64,000 nt of DNA from JBCBKL01 sp963922565. GTDB taxonomy: Bacteria; Pseudomonadota; Alphaproteobacteria; Rhodobacterales; Rhodobacteraceae. The notes beneath the pieces were generated by a model that saw nothing but the letters and a program-made list of their open reading frames with translations, had not been told where the DNA came from and did no database searches. Location of the stretch: positions 1 through 64,000 of the forward strand of contig CAWUIQ010000015.1 of assembly GCA_963922565.1 (NCBI GenBank). The letters run 5' to 3'. The position numbers and the translations under genes are program-made. This document shows, in pieces, positions 34,676-44,256 of this stretch (position 1 is its first letter; each line of letters starts with the position of its first letter).

Positions 34676-36616
34676 GTGGGCACAATCGAAATAGAAATCC
34701 TCAGATCGATCCCAACGATTGAATACGAAGACAGGCGATTGCGGCCAAAGTCACGCAAGGCGGAGGCGCTTTTACTGTATGTGTTTTTGTCCGGTGAACG
34801 TTCGTTTCGCCGTGACTTTCTGGCCTCGCTTTTCTGGGAAGATCACGATCTGTCAATGGCGCGGGACAACCTTCGGCAAGTCCTGGTCCGGATCAAGAAA
34901 ACCTGCGGGCCATTGCAATCGGCTCTGACAATTGACCGGAGCGTTCTGGAGGTCGATACCTCCAAGGTTCATCTCGATATCGACGCCCTGATAGACGCAC
35001 CTGATACGTTCCTTGCACAGAACAGCATAGACTTTTCGGCCTTCGACTTCGATGCGCCTTTCGCGCAATATCTGGACATCGGATCGTCTTTCCGTTCCTG
35101 GATTTGCGTGCTGCAAAGCGCGTATCAACGAAAACTCGCAACCGCCCTGCATGGCGTTCTGCATGCTGGGCAACTGCCACCCCAAAGCCTATTGAACGCC
35201 GCGCTGTTGATGCAAAAGCTCGACCCGACAGATGAAATCTCCTGCCGGTTTCTGATGCAGCATTACGCTCGGTGCGGACGGTCCGCCGAAGCGCTGAAGG
35301 TCTACAACACGCTTTATGAGCTGCTCGACGAAAGTTATGATGTCGAGCCCTCCGAAGAGACGATCGAATTGAATGCGGCCATCAAGATGGGAGAATTCAG
35401 CACGGTACCGGTCAGTATCCCGGTGCCCATTGGGCCTTCACAAAACGACGATGCGCTTCCGGATGTTTTTGTTGCTGATTTCGACATTGACGACAAACAG
35501 GATCGCACCGTGCGATTGGGCAAATTTTTTCGGGCAGAAATTCTTGGAAATTTGTCCAAGTTTCGGGAATGGAACGTTTTGGACGTCGCGCCGCAAACTG
35601 CGGATCACTACCGGCTGGAGTGCATTATCGAGGACCACGGCGAGGAAATCGATACGATCCTGTCCCTGCGGCAGGCTGAGAAAGGCAGAGTCCTCTGGAG
35701 CCAACGCATGGTTGTCGGATTTCATAATTGGCGCGACACCCAATGGCGCATTGCGCAGCAGATCGCCTTGGCCATTGACCAGACTCTGACCACGGACCGG
35801 CTGACATCGACCTTGAACGAGCGCCCCCAAGATCGCAGTTCATTCGACAAATGGACGATCTGCGCAAGCCTGAACGCGGAATGGTCCCCGGCGTCGGCCG
35901 ACAAGATGAATCAGCTGCTCAAGGAGATCCTTGAAACTTCACCGCGTTTTGGCCTGGCCCATGTCTATCTGGCGGCGGCTTACAACAAGCGGCATCTGGT
36001 CTATCCGGGTGTGTTTCGGGATCAGGAGGCGGTGAAGGCCGCTATGCATCACGGTCACCTTGCGATGGAGATCGACACACTCGACAGCCAGTCACACCGG
36101 GTGTTTGCCTGGGCCAAGGCCCTGAACGGGGAATTCGACGTTGCCGAATTTCATTTCCAGCAGTCCTATGACCTGAATCCGGCCAATCTGCATGTTCGCG
36201 CCTCGGCGGCATTGGGGTTTGCGTTTCTCGACAACACCGAAAGGGCCTGCGACATCGCCGACAGGACGGTGAGCCTCTCGCCCAATCTGCACCCGTTCCA
36301 TTGGGGGTACCTGCAGAACATCTACTACCTGTCCAATCGACTTGTGGATGCAAGAATGGCAGGGGAACTGGCCGGTAACGCCATTTCAAACCTGCCCGCC
36401 TGGCAATCGGCGATTCTCAGCGAGTTGGGAGAATTCGAGCGGGCCACCGAGTACCGAAAACGGTTTCTCGACGATACCCGTGCTCGCTGGCAGGGCTCCG
36501 GCACCCCGACCGAACAGCAGGTCTTTGGCTGGTTCCTGCAGTGCTTCCCACTCAAGAACGCGGCTCAAAAGGAACGGCTTGCCAAGCACCTTCTGTTGGA
36601 TGTGCAACCTACCTAG
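34676..36616 (+). CDS. SARP/BTAD-type transcriptional activator with TPR domain
   Basis: A 646-residue regulator. The N-terminal 100 residues are an OmpR-like winged helix of the BTAD class (LRPKSRKAEALLLYVFLSGE, then RRDFLASLFWEDHD and ARDNLRQVLVRIKKT). The bacterial transcriptional activation domain follows (residues 100-245), with FLMQHYARCGRSAEALKVYN typical of it. After a linker comes a domain of unknown type, then TPR-like helices (HVYLAAAYNKRHL, FHFQQSYDLNPANL). It begins with GTG at 34676. It is divergent from the four-gene envelope module and convergent with the 204-residue/peroxidase/YcaO cluster, overlapping the last gene by four bases. Either cluster may be its target; signal unknown. 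Confidence 0.8.
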   Translation: MGTIEIEILRSIPTIEYEDRRLRPKSRKAEALLLYVFLSGERSFRRDFLASLFWEDHDLSMARDNLRQVLVRIKKTCGPLQSALTIDRSVLEVDTSKVHLDIDALIDAPDTFLAQNSIDFSAFDFDAPFAQYLDIGSSFRSWICVLQSAYQRKLATALHGVLHAGQLPPQSLLNAALLMQKLDPTDEISCRFLMQHYARCGRSAEALKVYNTLYELLDESYDVEPSEETIELNAAIKMGEFSTVPVSIPVPIGPSQNDDALPDVFVADFDIDDKQDRTVRLGKFFRAEILGNLSKFREWNVLDVAPQTADHYRLECIIEDHGEEIDTILSLRQAEKGRVLWSQRMVVGFHNWRDTQWRIAQQIALAIDQTLTTDRLTSTLNERPQDRSSFDKWTICASLNAEWSPASADKMNQLLKEILETSPRFGLAHVYLAAAYNKRHLVYPGVFRDQEAVKAAMHHGHLAMEIDTLDSQSHRVFAWAKALNGEFDVAEFHFQQSYDLNPANLHVRASAALGFAFLDNTERACDIADRTVSLSPNLHPFHWGYLQNIYYLSNRLVDARMAGELAGNAISNLPAWQSAILSELGEFERATEYRKRFLDDTRARWQGSGTPTEQQVFGWFLQCFPLKNAAQKERLAKHLLLDVQPT

Positions 36617-37227
36617 TCGCACTGGCGAACGGAATAGGCGCCAAGTTGTTGAAAGAAGGTTATCTCGGGATTGAGCGGCGGGTTATTTTCATTGATTCTC
36701 TGCTGTATCTTTGCCCTGAGCTGGGTTCGTTGATTGCCGTCTGTGACAATGTTTTCGATGTCTTCGTCGATTACTTCTGCCAGGGCTTTTTCGATTTGTA
36801 GCCGCACTACCCCTTCATAACTGGTCGATTCCTCCATCGGTGCATGCTCTAGCCCATATTTCAGGACGCCAGTGTCCGGAATGACGACGATCATCGATTG
36901 CGTATCTTCGAAGACGAATTTCACCGATAGCGCGGATGCGGTCACGCCCGGACAGTCGTTTTGGCCAATCACGTCACCTTTTTCACCATCGACCACCGGT
37001 GCGATCGCAAGTGCTTCGCAGATGTCGATGGCTGCCTTTCTGCCAGCACTGCCGTTCGGGAGATTCTTGAGGTCGTTCATGTCAACGGTCGGGATCGTTC
37101 CGTTGGACTGCGCGAGGATTTCTGTCTTCTGCCCCGCCATTTTTTCCATCGCACGGCCGACTTTCTCCACATTCGTCTCTTTGGCTCTGTTATTGGGATT
37201 GTTGATGATCGTGGTAAAGTTAGACAT
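36613..37227 (-). CDS. 204-residue protein of the YcaO/peroxidase cluster
   Basis: A soluble protein with no recognised family. The N-terminus is Asn-rich (MSNFTTIINNPNNRAKE), followed by a helix and a mixed alpha/beta body with Val-rich strands (SVKFVFEDTQSMIVVIPDTG). Two Cys (DICEAL, NDCPG) lie mid-protein, and the last residues are RQCD with a third Cys near the end. GGAGGG lies six bases before the ATG, and the start overlaps the end of the peroxidase gene by eight bases, so it is translationally coupled. In a YcaO cluster it could be a substrate or partner protein; it lacks a short leader-core layout typical of RiPP precursors, so that idea is weak. Confidence 0.55.
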   Translation of the reverse strand: MSNFTTIINNPNNRAKETNVEKVGRAMEKMAGQKTEILAQSNGTIPTVDMNDLKNLPNGSAGRKAAIDICEALAIAPVVDGEKGDVIGQNDCPGVTASALSVKFVFEDTQSMIVVIPDTGVLKYGLEHAPMEESTSYEGVVRLQIEKALAEVIDEDIENIVTDGNQRTQLRAKIQQRINENNPPLNPEITFFQQLGAYSVRQCD

Positions 37228-38569
37228 AATAGCCCTCCTTCGGATTTGGGTCTACTTCATTGAAAAAAGAAGAGAAATTCCGGGGCAAGTCCGCCAAATT
37301 TATACCCCTCATCATGTCTGGAAACATGGCCCGGAGATGAGCCTTGGTTGCATCTAGGCGTGCAGTTGTTGCTGTGCGGACGATGTGCGATCCGGCCGGG
37401 CCGAGGGTGCCTTTGGCCTCACCTTTGACATAAGCTTCACAGAGAAGCTGAACGATCAACGGCGGCGAATTGGCCAACTTATCGCTGAACTGTTGGCAAC
37501 CGCCCAAGTAAAGAGACATCTCTGTCAGCGTTTTCAACACATCGTCCTTGATCGAGGCTGGCAACAATATTTCGGGACTGGGCCCTTGCTCAGTGACCGC
37601 TTCAAGGTCCTTTTCAAAGATGTCTTTGGGGTCAAATCCCGCGCTGATACTTGGCGAAAAACATGTGCGATTGCGAAAGAAAAAGTGCCAATCTATCGCC
37701 CAGGTGTCGGCCCAAAGATCCAGTTCTGTATGATTGCCGGAACCGTCATTCGCCAGTCTGAACACGGGGGAAACACCCCTTGTCGAGAGCAGGTCTTCAA
37801 GGGAAAGCACTTTGCCCTTTCGGACTTCGTAGTCGGGCAAAACCAGCGAATGAAAACACCGGAAAGCCGCCTGTATCGTGGCCCCGTTCAGGGTTGTGGC
37901 CTTGGCCACAGCGACGGGCGTGGATTTCGTGACTTGAGCTAGCACATCACTGCAGATGATATTATGCCATGTCAGGATCGTCTTAATTCGCGCTTCGATG
38001 AATTTTTCTGCTTTGGAAGCCTTTCGAGATGCATCAACCTGCTTGTTGTGAAAGGCCATAAACAGGGCTGAAAGCAGCATCAGGATCGTGTTATCCGTGT
38101 TCCTGCGATCCGCTAGAATTGGCTCCATCGCGCGCAGATAGCGCCGCTGTGTGACGAGCAATTGGAACCGCGGGGATAGGAAGTGCAATTCGCCGTTGAG
38201 GGTTTGGAGCGGAAGAATCTTGAATTTAGCGGATTCCGCAAGCGCGCTGCCGGCACTGTTTATGTAGAGACCATGATCCACATGCATGCCGTGTCCATAG
38301 ATCGTGTTGAGCTGCAGCGCCCTTTCCCGCAGATTCTTGGGGCGGGATGCGACACCTGCAAGGGATGTGTCGACATCTTTGCTCATCACAAGGTCATGGG
38401 CCATCAATTGCGCAAGATAGGTGGTGATGGCGGAAAACGTGCCCCGGTTTTTGAAGCATTCGTTCCGCCAATCCGGATCTACCATGACCGAGCCAAACAA
38501 CTCCAGATCGTCTGCAAGATCGGTCAGCGCCGCATCGTGACGGTTCTCATGGCATAGTCCATGTCGCAT
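37220..38569 (-). CDS. Animal-type heme peroxidase-like protein
   Basis: A 449-residue protein with the ordered motifs of the peroxidase-cyclooxygenase (animal heme peroxidase) superfamily. The distal site is AQLMAHDL (His58, Asp59). RRNTDNTILMLLSALFMAFHN (residues 155-175) matches the R-x-N-E to R-E-H-N helix, though Glu is replaced by Asp. EARIKTILTWHNI is the next conserved helix, and AAFRCFHSLVLPDYE supplies the proximal His240. The start at 38569 has GGAG upstream; the longer frame adds a stretch with no homology. No signal peptide is seen, so it is probably cytoplasmic. It is shorter than most family members (500-plus). It likely oxidises a product of the same cluster, but activity is inferred. 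Confidence 0.7.
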   Translation of the reverse strand: MRHGLCHENRHDAALTDLADDLELFGSVMVDPDWRNECFKNRGTFSAITTYLAQLMAHDLVMSKDVDTSLAGVASRPKNLRERALQLNTIYGHGMHVDHGLYINSAGSALAESAKFKILPLQTLNGELHFLSPRFQLLVTQRRYLRAMEPILADRRNTDNTILMLLSALFMAFHNKQVDASRKASKAEKFIEARIKTILTWHNIICSDVLAQVTKSTPVAVAKATTLNGATIQAAFRCFHSLVLPDYEVRKGKVLSLEDLLSTRGVSPVFRLANDGSGNHTELDLWADTWAIDWHFFFRNRTCFSPSISAGFDPKDIFEKDLEAVTEQGPSPEILLPASIKDDVLKTLTEMSLYLGGCQQFSDKLANSPPLIVQLLCEAYVKGEAKGTLGPAGSHIVRTATTARLDATKAHLRAMFPDMMRGINLADLPRNFSSFFNEVDPNPKEGYYV

Positions 38570-38642
38570 TGTGTTTTTCTCCGTCTCGATCGTTTGATAG
38601 AATACTTGCCGTGAATGGAATGTGAATCGCAGGTTAACGCGC

Positions 38643-39629
38643 TCAAACCGGCGGAACGCCATCAGCTTTGGAAAAGAATTCGTTGAATTCCGGGGTTCGA
38701 AACATCGCCCGACAAACCGGAATGCCGATCTCGGCACTGGTCATATCCGCGACAAGCACGGTCGCGCCCAAAGCCTCCGACTCCGAGAGCAGCTCCGCAA
38801 CGGAAGTGGCCGAAGGCACCGGCTCTAGGGCGGTAAAGGGGTTTGCCAATGAAGGTGTTTCGAACCTTGATCTGAGCGCCTTCTGGCGTTGTGCCACGGT
38901 GTCACGCGGACTTCCTGGCGTTATGGCCTCGCCTTTCAGTGTGCCACCGTGAAGGTCCGACACCTCCAGTTCAGCCACAAGCAGTTCTTCGAAGGCCCGC
39001 TTCAGGGTGGTCATCAGGGTAGACCCCGCTGCAAATCCTACGGCCATCTGGGACCTTTGATGATCAAACGAGAGCGCCAGAGTCACCACAACGGGGGATA
39101 GACCGTCAATGACGTAGAATTCCGTGGTGCGTGCGACGATGGCACCTGTTCTGGCAAAGGCTGTGAATGCTTCCAGTGCCCTGGCTTCTGCCGCTTCCGC
39201 CGGCACACGTTGCACCCCGTAGTCGCCTTGCCACCACCCGCTAACCAGCCGCCTCTCCCACAATTCGAAAAGTGCTGCCGTTGCGGCTTGGGAAATCTGA
39301 TTGTGTGCCGCACATCCATGCGACCGTGGGTGCGCCTTGGGAAAAACCTCGGACACGTTGATGTGTTGTGGTTCACTCGGCGGGGAAAAGAGAGCTGGCC
39401 ACGCTGATTCACTGGAAGCCATGCGGACCGAAATCCGCTCGGCGGCCTCACCCCACATGCGGACCCGGGCCACTTCTTCGGAAAAACCCTTGCCCAGCGC
39501 GTTCGGGACTGCGGGATAGTCTGCCAGCACTTCGGGACGAAAATTCGCTGCGCGCACGATGAAATTCGGCGCATAGGGGCTGCGCAGCCTGACAGCCTTG
39601 TCCAACCATCGTGTCATCCGACTTACCAA
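38643..39629 (-). CDS. YcaO-domain protein
   Basis: A 328-residue YcaO-fold protein. YcaO enzymes use ATP to activate backbone amides, making azolines, thioamides or amidines in peptides and proteins. Conserved family segments are visible: GKGFSEEVARVRMWGEA followed by ERIS (residues 46-66), and an N-x-x-x-x-A-A-L-x-E-L-x-E-R type helix (HNQISQAATAALFELWERR, residues 109-127). These carry the Glu residues that bind Mg-ATP. The TTG at 39629 is preferred because AGGAG lies nine bases upstream; the ATG at 39617 is too far from it. It precedes the heme peroxidase by 73 bases. No TfuA or dehydrogenase partner is present. Confidence 0.75.
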   Translation of the reverse strand: MVSRMTRWLDKAVRLRSPYAPNFIVRAANFRPEVLADYPAVPNALGKGFSEEVARVRMWGEAAERISVRMASSESAWPALFSPPSEPQHINVSEVFPKAHPRSHGCAAHNQISQAATAALFELWERRLVSGWWQGDYGVQRVPAEAAEARALEAFTAFARTGAIVARTTEFYVIDGLSPVVVTLALSFDHQRSQMAVGFAAGSTLMTTLKRAFEELLVAELEVSDLHGGTLKGEAITPGSPRDTVAQRQKALRSRFETPSLANPFTALEPVPSATSVAELLSESEALGATVLVADMTSAEIGIPVCRAMFRTPEFNEFFSKADGVPPV

Positions 39630-40235
39630 ACCGACAATCTCCTATTCACAATCGCCATGACATTCTGCCTAACCCCGCATCGTGAGCGCAACGTTAGTCG
39701 AAAGATCAATTGCGGCTTTGTTCAGAGCCGCATTCATCCTCTGCCCCCACATTGGCGTTTGTTGTTCAATGTCTGCTTTTGGGAAGCTGTACCGCAGTGT
39801 TGACCAGACCGACGGATGTTTTCATTGGGCCGTCTTGATCGGCGCAATTTTGGGCTGGACCCAAAAATGCTGCGCCAGCCCTGACAGCGACGATGAGTCC
39901 ACGTTACTCGATGCTGCGCAGGGAACAAACGTCCGAAAAGCGCAAAAATGCAGAACTCGAAGGCCCTGTGCATAAACATTGAAATCCCTCACGCAACACA
40001 ATTCATCTTACAAATGCTCAAGCCATCACATTTTGATCCTTGCGATTAGTACAAATTGATCTTGCCGAGTAAATGCGCCAACTCGGTCACATGCGAGCAT
40101 GTTCGACCGGACTCGCGTTAATTGATGCCGAATTTAATGAGGCGCAGTTTATTGCAACTGGCTTTGGTATCTCAGAAGCCTTAAGCTGATCATAGCTTCC
40201 GGTGAGGTGCCCGGAGATGTGGTGGAGACTGTATT
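39630..40235. other. 600-bp gap between the YcaO gene and the phosphorylase-like gene
   Basis: A Cys-rich plus-strand frame (39682-39975, 97 codons) has no clear ribosome-binding site, and its sequence has the look of intergenic repeats, so it is not called. The stretch after 39980 is AT-rich and probably contains the promoter of the phosphorylase-like gene. No tRNA or strong hairpin was seen. Confidence 0.35.
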
Positions 40236-41321
40236 TTGGATCGAACCGATATTCTCATCGTAAACGCGTTACGCATGGAACTCGACGCAGTCGAAGCGGA
40301 GTTGCGTCGGCTGAACGTGGTGCTTGAGCCCAAAGACAGCTCTTCCGGCATTCCTTATCTCACGGGGGTGCTACCGAACCAAAATGGGAAACGACGGGTG
40401 GCACTCGCCCGCCCTACTCGAATGGGTGCGATATCTTCTGCAGTTTTGGCAACTAGCCTTATTCAAGAATTGCGTCCGAGCTGCCTTGCCATGTCGGGAG
40501 TTTGCGCGGGTAATCCGAGCGACGTCGCGCTCGGTGACGTCGTTGTTGCTGAGATCGCTTATGCCTACGACGAAGGTAAGCGGACAGCAAGCGGGTTCCA
40601 AGGAGATCACCGCCAGTTTCCACTATCGGAACGGTGGCAGAGGCTCGCTCAGGATCTGTCCCTCGACGGGCTACCAAGCTTTGGCGCGCCAGACGATGCA
40701 GACCGGCGCGTCTGGCTGCTCGAACAGCTTGCCGTGGGCACCGATCCCGCCCACCATCCCGCCCGCGGACGCTACCTTGATGGGTCACGATGGGAAGCGT
40801 TCATCCGCGCGCTAGAGGAAGAAAAGATGATCTCGCGAAAAGGTGTGCACTTTGCGCTCACCAAGGCAGGGTTCGCTTTAGTCGACGAGCGTCGAGCATA
40901 TGACATGGCACCAATCACGCAGCTTCCGTTCGCGGTTCACGTTGGCCCAATCGCGAGCGGAAACGCAGTGGTTAAAGACGGTGTTACATGGGATTCATTG
41001 AAGGCACAGGGTGTGCGCACCGTGCTAGGGCTCGAGATGGAAGCCGCAGCGATAGCCCAAGTCGCGCATCGTCTCGCAGTTCCGAACTGGCTCGTCGTCA
41101 AAAGCGTGATGGACTACGCTGATCCCAACAAAGACGACCGATTTAAGCCTTATGCTGCTGCAGCCAGCGCTGAGGTGCTACTGCGCCTCCTACAGACAGC
41201 GCCACTGTCGAACTCAGCGCACGCGGCCAACGAGTCCACTGGAAGCGCAACGAACATCGTCGGCAACATCTCCGGTTCGAACATCAGTGTTATTCAGAAG
41301 GCGGCGCCTTCTGATCGGTGA
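40236..41321 (+). CDS. Nucleoside phosphorylase-like (PNP/MTAN fold) effector protein
   Basis: A 361-residue protein of the PNP_UDP phosphorylase fold. It shows SGVCAGNPSDVALGDVVVAE (residues 87-106) and the nucleoside-site segments LGLEMEAAAIA (264-274) and KSVMDYADPNKDDRF (289-303) with the catalytic-type Asp293. An insertion (about residues 130-225) looks like a small winged helix (RWEAFIRALEEEKMIS, then FALTKAGFALV). The tail (residues 330-361) is Ser/Asn-rich and carries VGNISGSNISVIQ. This tail motif closely matches the N-terminus of the STAND NTPase encoded opposite. It starts with TTG, GGAG ten bases upstream. Such phosphorylase domains occur as nucleotide-degrading effectors in defence systems; that role here is inferred. 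Confidence 0.75.
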   Translation: MDRTDILIVNALRMELDAVEAELRRLNVVLEPKDSSSGIPYLTGVLPNQNGKRRVALARPTRMGAISSAVLATSLIQELRPSCLAMSGVCAGNPSDVALGDVVVAEIAYAYDEGKRTASGFQGDHRQFPLSERWQRLAQDLSLDGLPSFGAPDDADRRVWLLEQLAVGTDPAHHPARGRYLDGSRWEAFIRALEEEKMISRKGVHFALTKAGFALVDERRAYDMAPITQLPFAVHVGPIASGNAVVKDGVTWDSLKAQGVRTVLGLEMEAAAIAQVAHRLAVPNWLVVKSVMDYADPNKDDRFKPYAAAASAEVLLRLLQTAPLSNSAHAANESTGSATNIVGNISGSNISVIQKAAPSDR

Positions 41322-44256
41322 TCCTTGACGGCCCTGCTTCGCGTTTGAGCCATCTATGAAAGAGTGTTGAACCCAACAACTGAGCGGCATTTGCCGCGTT
41401 TTCATCCAAGCCTTCTGAAAGTTCGACGTGCACATTCGTATGAACCCGCGGTGTGCCCGCAAGTTGATAATTTGTGACAGCGAATGAAATCCCTCCGAGT
41501 TGCTCAATATGCGACTGCTCGACATAGTCTTGGGCAAGAGACTTTAGCTCGTCCTTGGAGGGGGAAAAAAGTATGGTCTCGAAAGGTATGAGTGAATCCG
41601 CATCCGCGCCCCGCTGCCGGAATAGAACTTGAACCAACTGTACTCCCTTGAGCAGCGCTCGCAGAAAGACCTCGCTGGGGGGATTTTCCACAAAAGATGA
41701 ATGCGCTTCGACGAATACCCCCGCGACTTGTTCTTGTTGCTTGGGTTCTACCGCCGAATTCGCCAAGAACATCGCAAGATGAGCAATCCCATCCGCCGCC
41801 TCGGCGTCTTCTGTCTGGCGCATCTGCTCGCAGAAAAATCGAAAGAGTGGCACCAATAGCCGCACTACAAGTGTCGGATCGCTGGCTTTGCTGGGCGGGG
41901 CAATGCTTGTCACCGCCTCAACGACGCGCCAAATTAGTCCTTCACTGCGTACAAGGTTAGGTGGACTCTCGGCCAAGACCAAAAGCAGCGTTTCCAGTAC
42001 CTGAGGCGTTGAACCACTTTTACTGAGGAATATCAGATCTCCAATTGCGGCTGTATATGCGTCCGCATCGGCATAGGTTTTCATGTTGTTCAGCGTTTCG
42101 ATGTAGAGCTTTGCCGCTTCCACCGGACTCTTTTTTTCATGGCTAAGCAGAATAGTGGCGTTGCGGTCAATAAATTGGAGATCACTAGAGCTTGGTGCAA
42201 TGCTGAGTGCCATCCGCGCAATATCTAGTGCAATCAACGCACGGCGGCGCGTCGCTTCAGTTTCGGGATGCCCGCGCAACTCGTTGGCGACGGCGAAACT
42301 TGCCGTGGTAAGTGCTCGGGCGAGCGCCACATAGAGATTTTTGAAGGTTCGATCTCGGGCTTGAATGATAGTCGGCCACGCGACATCGACCGCAAAATCG
42401 AATAGTGCATCAATCAGTTTGTCGATCGCGTGAGTTTCAGCAGTTCGAAGAGAATCTTCTTTGCGACGCGTTATCACGCTAGCAAGCGTATCCTGAAGGA
42501 AAGAAAAGAAATTCAATAAGTTAGTTAGTCTCTTGAGAACTTGGGTGTCTGAGATACTGCAAATTACCAAACCAAGCTGAATCTTTTCGAGATCGGATAA
42601 CTCGAGAAGCGCATCGACATAAGGTGCGACCCAGCAATGAGGACTGGAAGCCAACTTCGAGATTGTGGCTTCGCCAAGCATGTCGTCTGCGATTCTATCG
42701 TGCAGTTCGGAGAAGAAGCTGCCGACATCGGGCGCATCGGCGTGCGCATTGTTTTCCGCGAATACCCGAGTACTGTTGAAAGGTACTTTGGTGTTTCGGC
42801 GTCGGTTTAGTTCACGGGTTATTAACATTGGCCACCGGATGGAGCTACCGGACTCGCGCATGTTTTCCACCAAAGTGGACAAGGTTCGGTCGCTCAACCG
42901 CGCCCATGCAGACCATGCCTCGTGAAAGGCTAGTTGCGTTGCGCCGTGGATAAGTCTTGCCAACCGAGCAATGCTAAATTCGCCCCGCTTGCATTTGAGG
43001 TTCATCGATGCTTCGGGTGAATTGAACATGAGGTTTAACAGAACAGCGGCGATCATATCCGGCTGGATCGCGTAGCGTTGCGTCCGCAGTCCTGCCTCCT
43101 CTAAAACGGAGAGATAAGGCTCAACATCATCTATACCCAATATCGTTTTGAGGGCGTCGAGGATTGGTCGGTTACGCGCGTCAACATCAATGCCAAGTTT
43201 GCGAAGCCCAGCAACATTCGGTAGGCGGTACAGCCCCTCGTTATCCTTTTCAAGAACCACCTGGTTCTCGGAGTGCACTACAGGCGTGTCATGATCGAGC
43301 AAGAGCTTGAGCGGGAAGCATGAAGTTGCAATGAACATAAGTTCTAGCATTGTGCTGAAGCGTAGCTGCGCGGCTTCGCAGCGAACTTTCACCAGATTGA
43401 GCTCGCGCGTAAAATGTAGTTCGGCCAGCGGCGCACTGTCGATGCCGATCCCTTCCTGTTTGGCATCTTCGATTAGTAGCTCTGAGGCAAGCAACATCAG
43501 CAACAACGGATTGCCACCTTGGCTGTACTCACGAATCCTGTCTCTGCCCAATTCGTCGAGCGCCGCGCGAAGCCGCTCAGCCGCGTCCAGGTCGAGCTGC
43601 TCACTAAGAGTCGTCAAGAACGAGTCGGAAAGCGTTCCGAGTGGTGAGAGCTCGAGTGGTAGTTGAAACTGCGCTTGGGTGACTGCAATTAGGTGCGGCG
43701 AAAGCTCCTGGGTCAGTTCCGCCCACCAACCAACCGCATCGTTGTAGCCACGCTCAAGAAGTAGAATGCGTAGCTTGTATGATCCATCGCCGTGCAACGC
43801 AGCCCAATAACCAAGAATCTGCTTCAATTCCGACACGACCGAGGCCGCATCATCGATGATCCACAGTGTATTGCGTTCGAGCTGCCAGGCGGCGGCAAGT
43901 TGTGCGGTTAGAAGTTGGCGGGGCAGAAACCCACCATGCCAGCCTTCGGGAAGCTCTTGAAGCACACGAAGAGCAAGGCGGCTCTTTCCAGCGCCGCCGT
44001 TGCCCGTAATCGCCCACCAAGCAAAAGCGTCTGGCTCTTCGAGGAAACGAAGTATCGCCGTTCGCTCTTCGGCACGACCGATGAATGGGACTGCCTCTTG
44101 CGAGAAGAGCATCCATGCAGCTGAAAATGGCTCCACCTTGTCGAACTGGACAAAGACCTCGGGCACCAGACCACCGGCACCCGGAGCGTAGATCTGATTG
44201 ATCGTAATTTGCTCTCCCGTGACATCTCCGACCGAATTTATCTTGTCTGCGGGCAT
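41290..44256 (-). CDS. STAND-type NTPase with N-terminal adaptor motif
   Basis: A 988-residue signal-transduction NTPase. Residues 9-21 (VGDVTGEQITINQ) match the C-terminal motif of the phosphorylase-like protein encoded convergently. Walker A is GNGGAGKS (85-92) and Walker B is LWIIDDAA (131-138). A winged-helix-like region follows, then about 600 helical residues resembling degenerate TPR or HEAT repeats that would sense a ligand. ATG 44256 is chosen for GGAGGT seven bases upstream and because the motif follows at once; a longer frame lacks these. The 3' ends of the two genes overlap by 32 bases. The likely role is a sensor that recruits the phosphorylase as effector when activated (inference). 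Confidence 0.8.
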   Translation of the reverse strand: MPADKINSVGDVTGEQITINQIYAPGAGGLVPEVFVQFDKVEPFSAAWMLFSQEAVPFIGRAEERTAILRFLEEPDAFAWWAITGNGGAGKSRLALRVLQELPEGWHGGFLPRQLLTAQLAAAWQLERNTLWIIDDAASVVSELKQILGYWAALHGDGSYKLRILLLERGYNDAVGWWAELTQELSPHLIAVTQAQFQLPLELSPLGTLSDSFLTTLSEQLDLDAAERLRAALDELGRDRIREYSQGGNPLLLMLLASELLIEDAKQEGIGIDSAPLAELHFTRELNLVKVRCEAAQLRFSTMLELMFIATSCFPLKLLLDHDTPVVHSENQVVLEKDNEGLYRLPNVAGLRKLGIDVDARNRPILDALKTILGIDDVEPYLSVLEEAGLRTQRYAIQPDMIAAVLLNLMFNSPEASMNLKCKRGEFSIARLARLIHGATQLAFHEAWSAWARLSDRTLSTLVENMRESGSSIRWPMLITRELNRRRNTKVPFNSTRVFAENNAHADAPDVGSFFSELHDRIADDMLGEATISKLASSPHCWVAPYVDALLELSDLEKIQLGLVICSISDTQVLKRLTNLLNFFSFLQDTLASVITRRKEDSLRTAETHAIDKLIDALFDFAVDVAWPTIIQARDRTFKNLYVALARALTTASFAVANELRGHPETEATRRRALIALDIARMALSIAPSSSDLQFIDRNATILLSHEKKSPVEAAKLYIETLNNMKTYADADAYTAAIGDLIFLSKSGSTPQVLETLLLVLAESPPNLVRSEGLIWRVVEAVTSIAPPSKASDPTLVVRLLVPLFRFFCEQMRQTEDAEAADGIAHLAMFLANSAVEPKQQEQVAGVFVEAHSSFVENPPSEVFLRALLKGVQLVQVLFRQRGADADSLIPFETILFSPSKDELKSLAQDYVEQSHIEQLGGISFAVTNYQLAGTPRVHTNVHVELSEGLDENAANAAQLLGSTLFHRWLKREAGPSRITDQKAPPSE

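Noticed and set aside
39682..39975. Cys-rich 97-codon frame next to the YcaO gene as a RiPP precursor
   Set aside because: It is divergent from the YcaO gene, lacks a ribosome-binding site, and its sequence resembles intergenic repeats; the Cys pattern shows no leader/core division.
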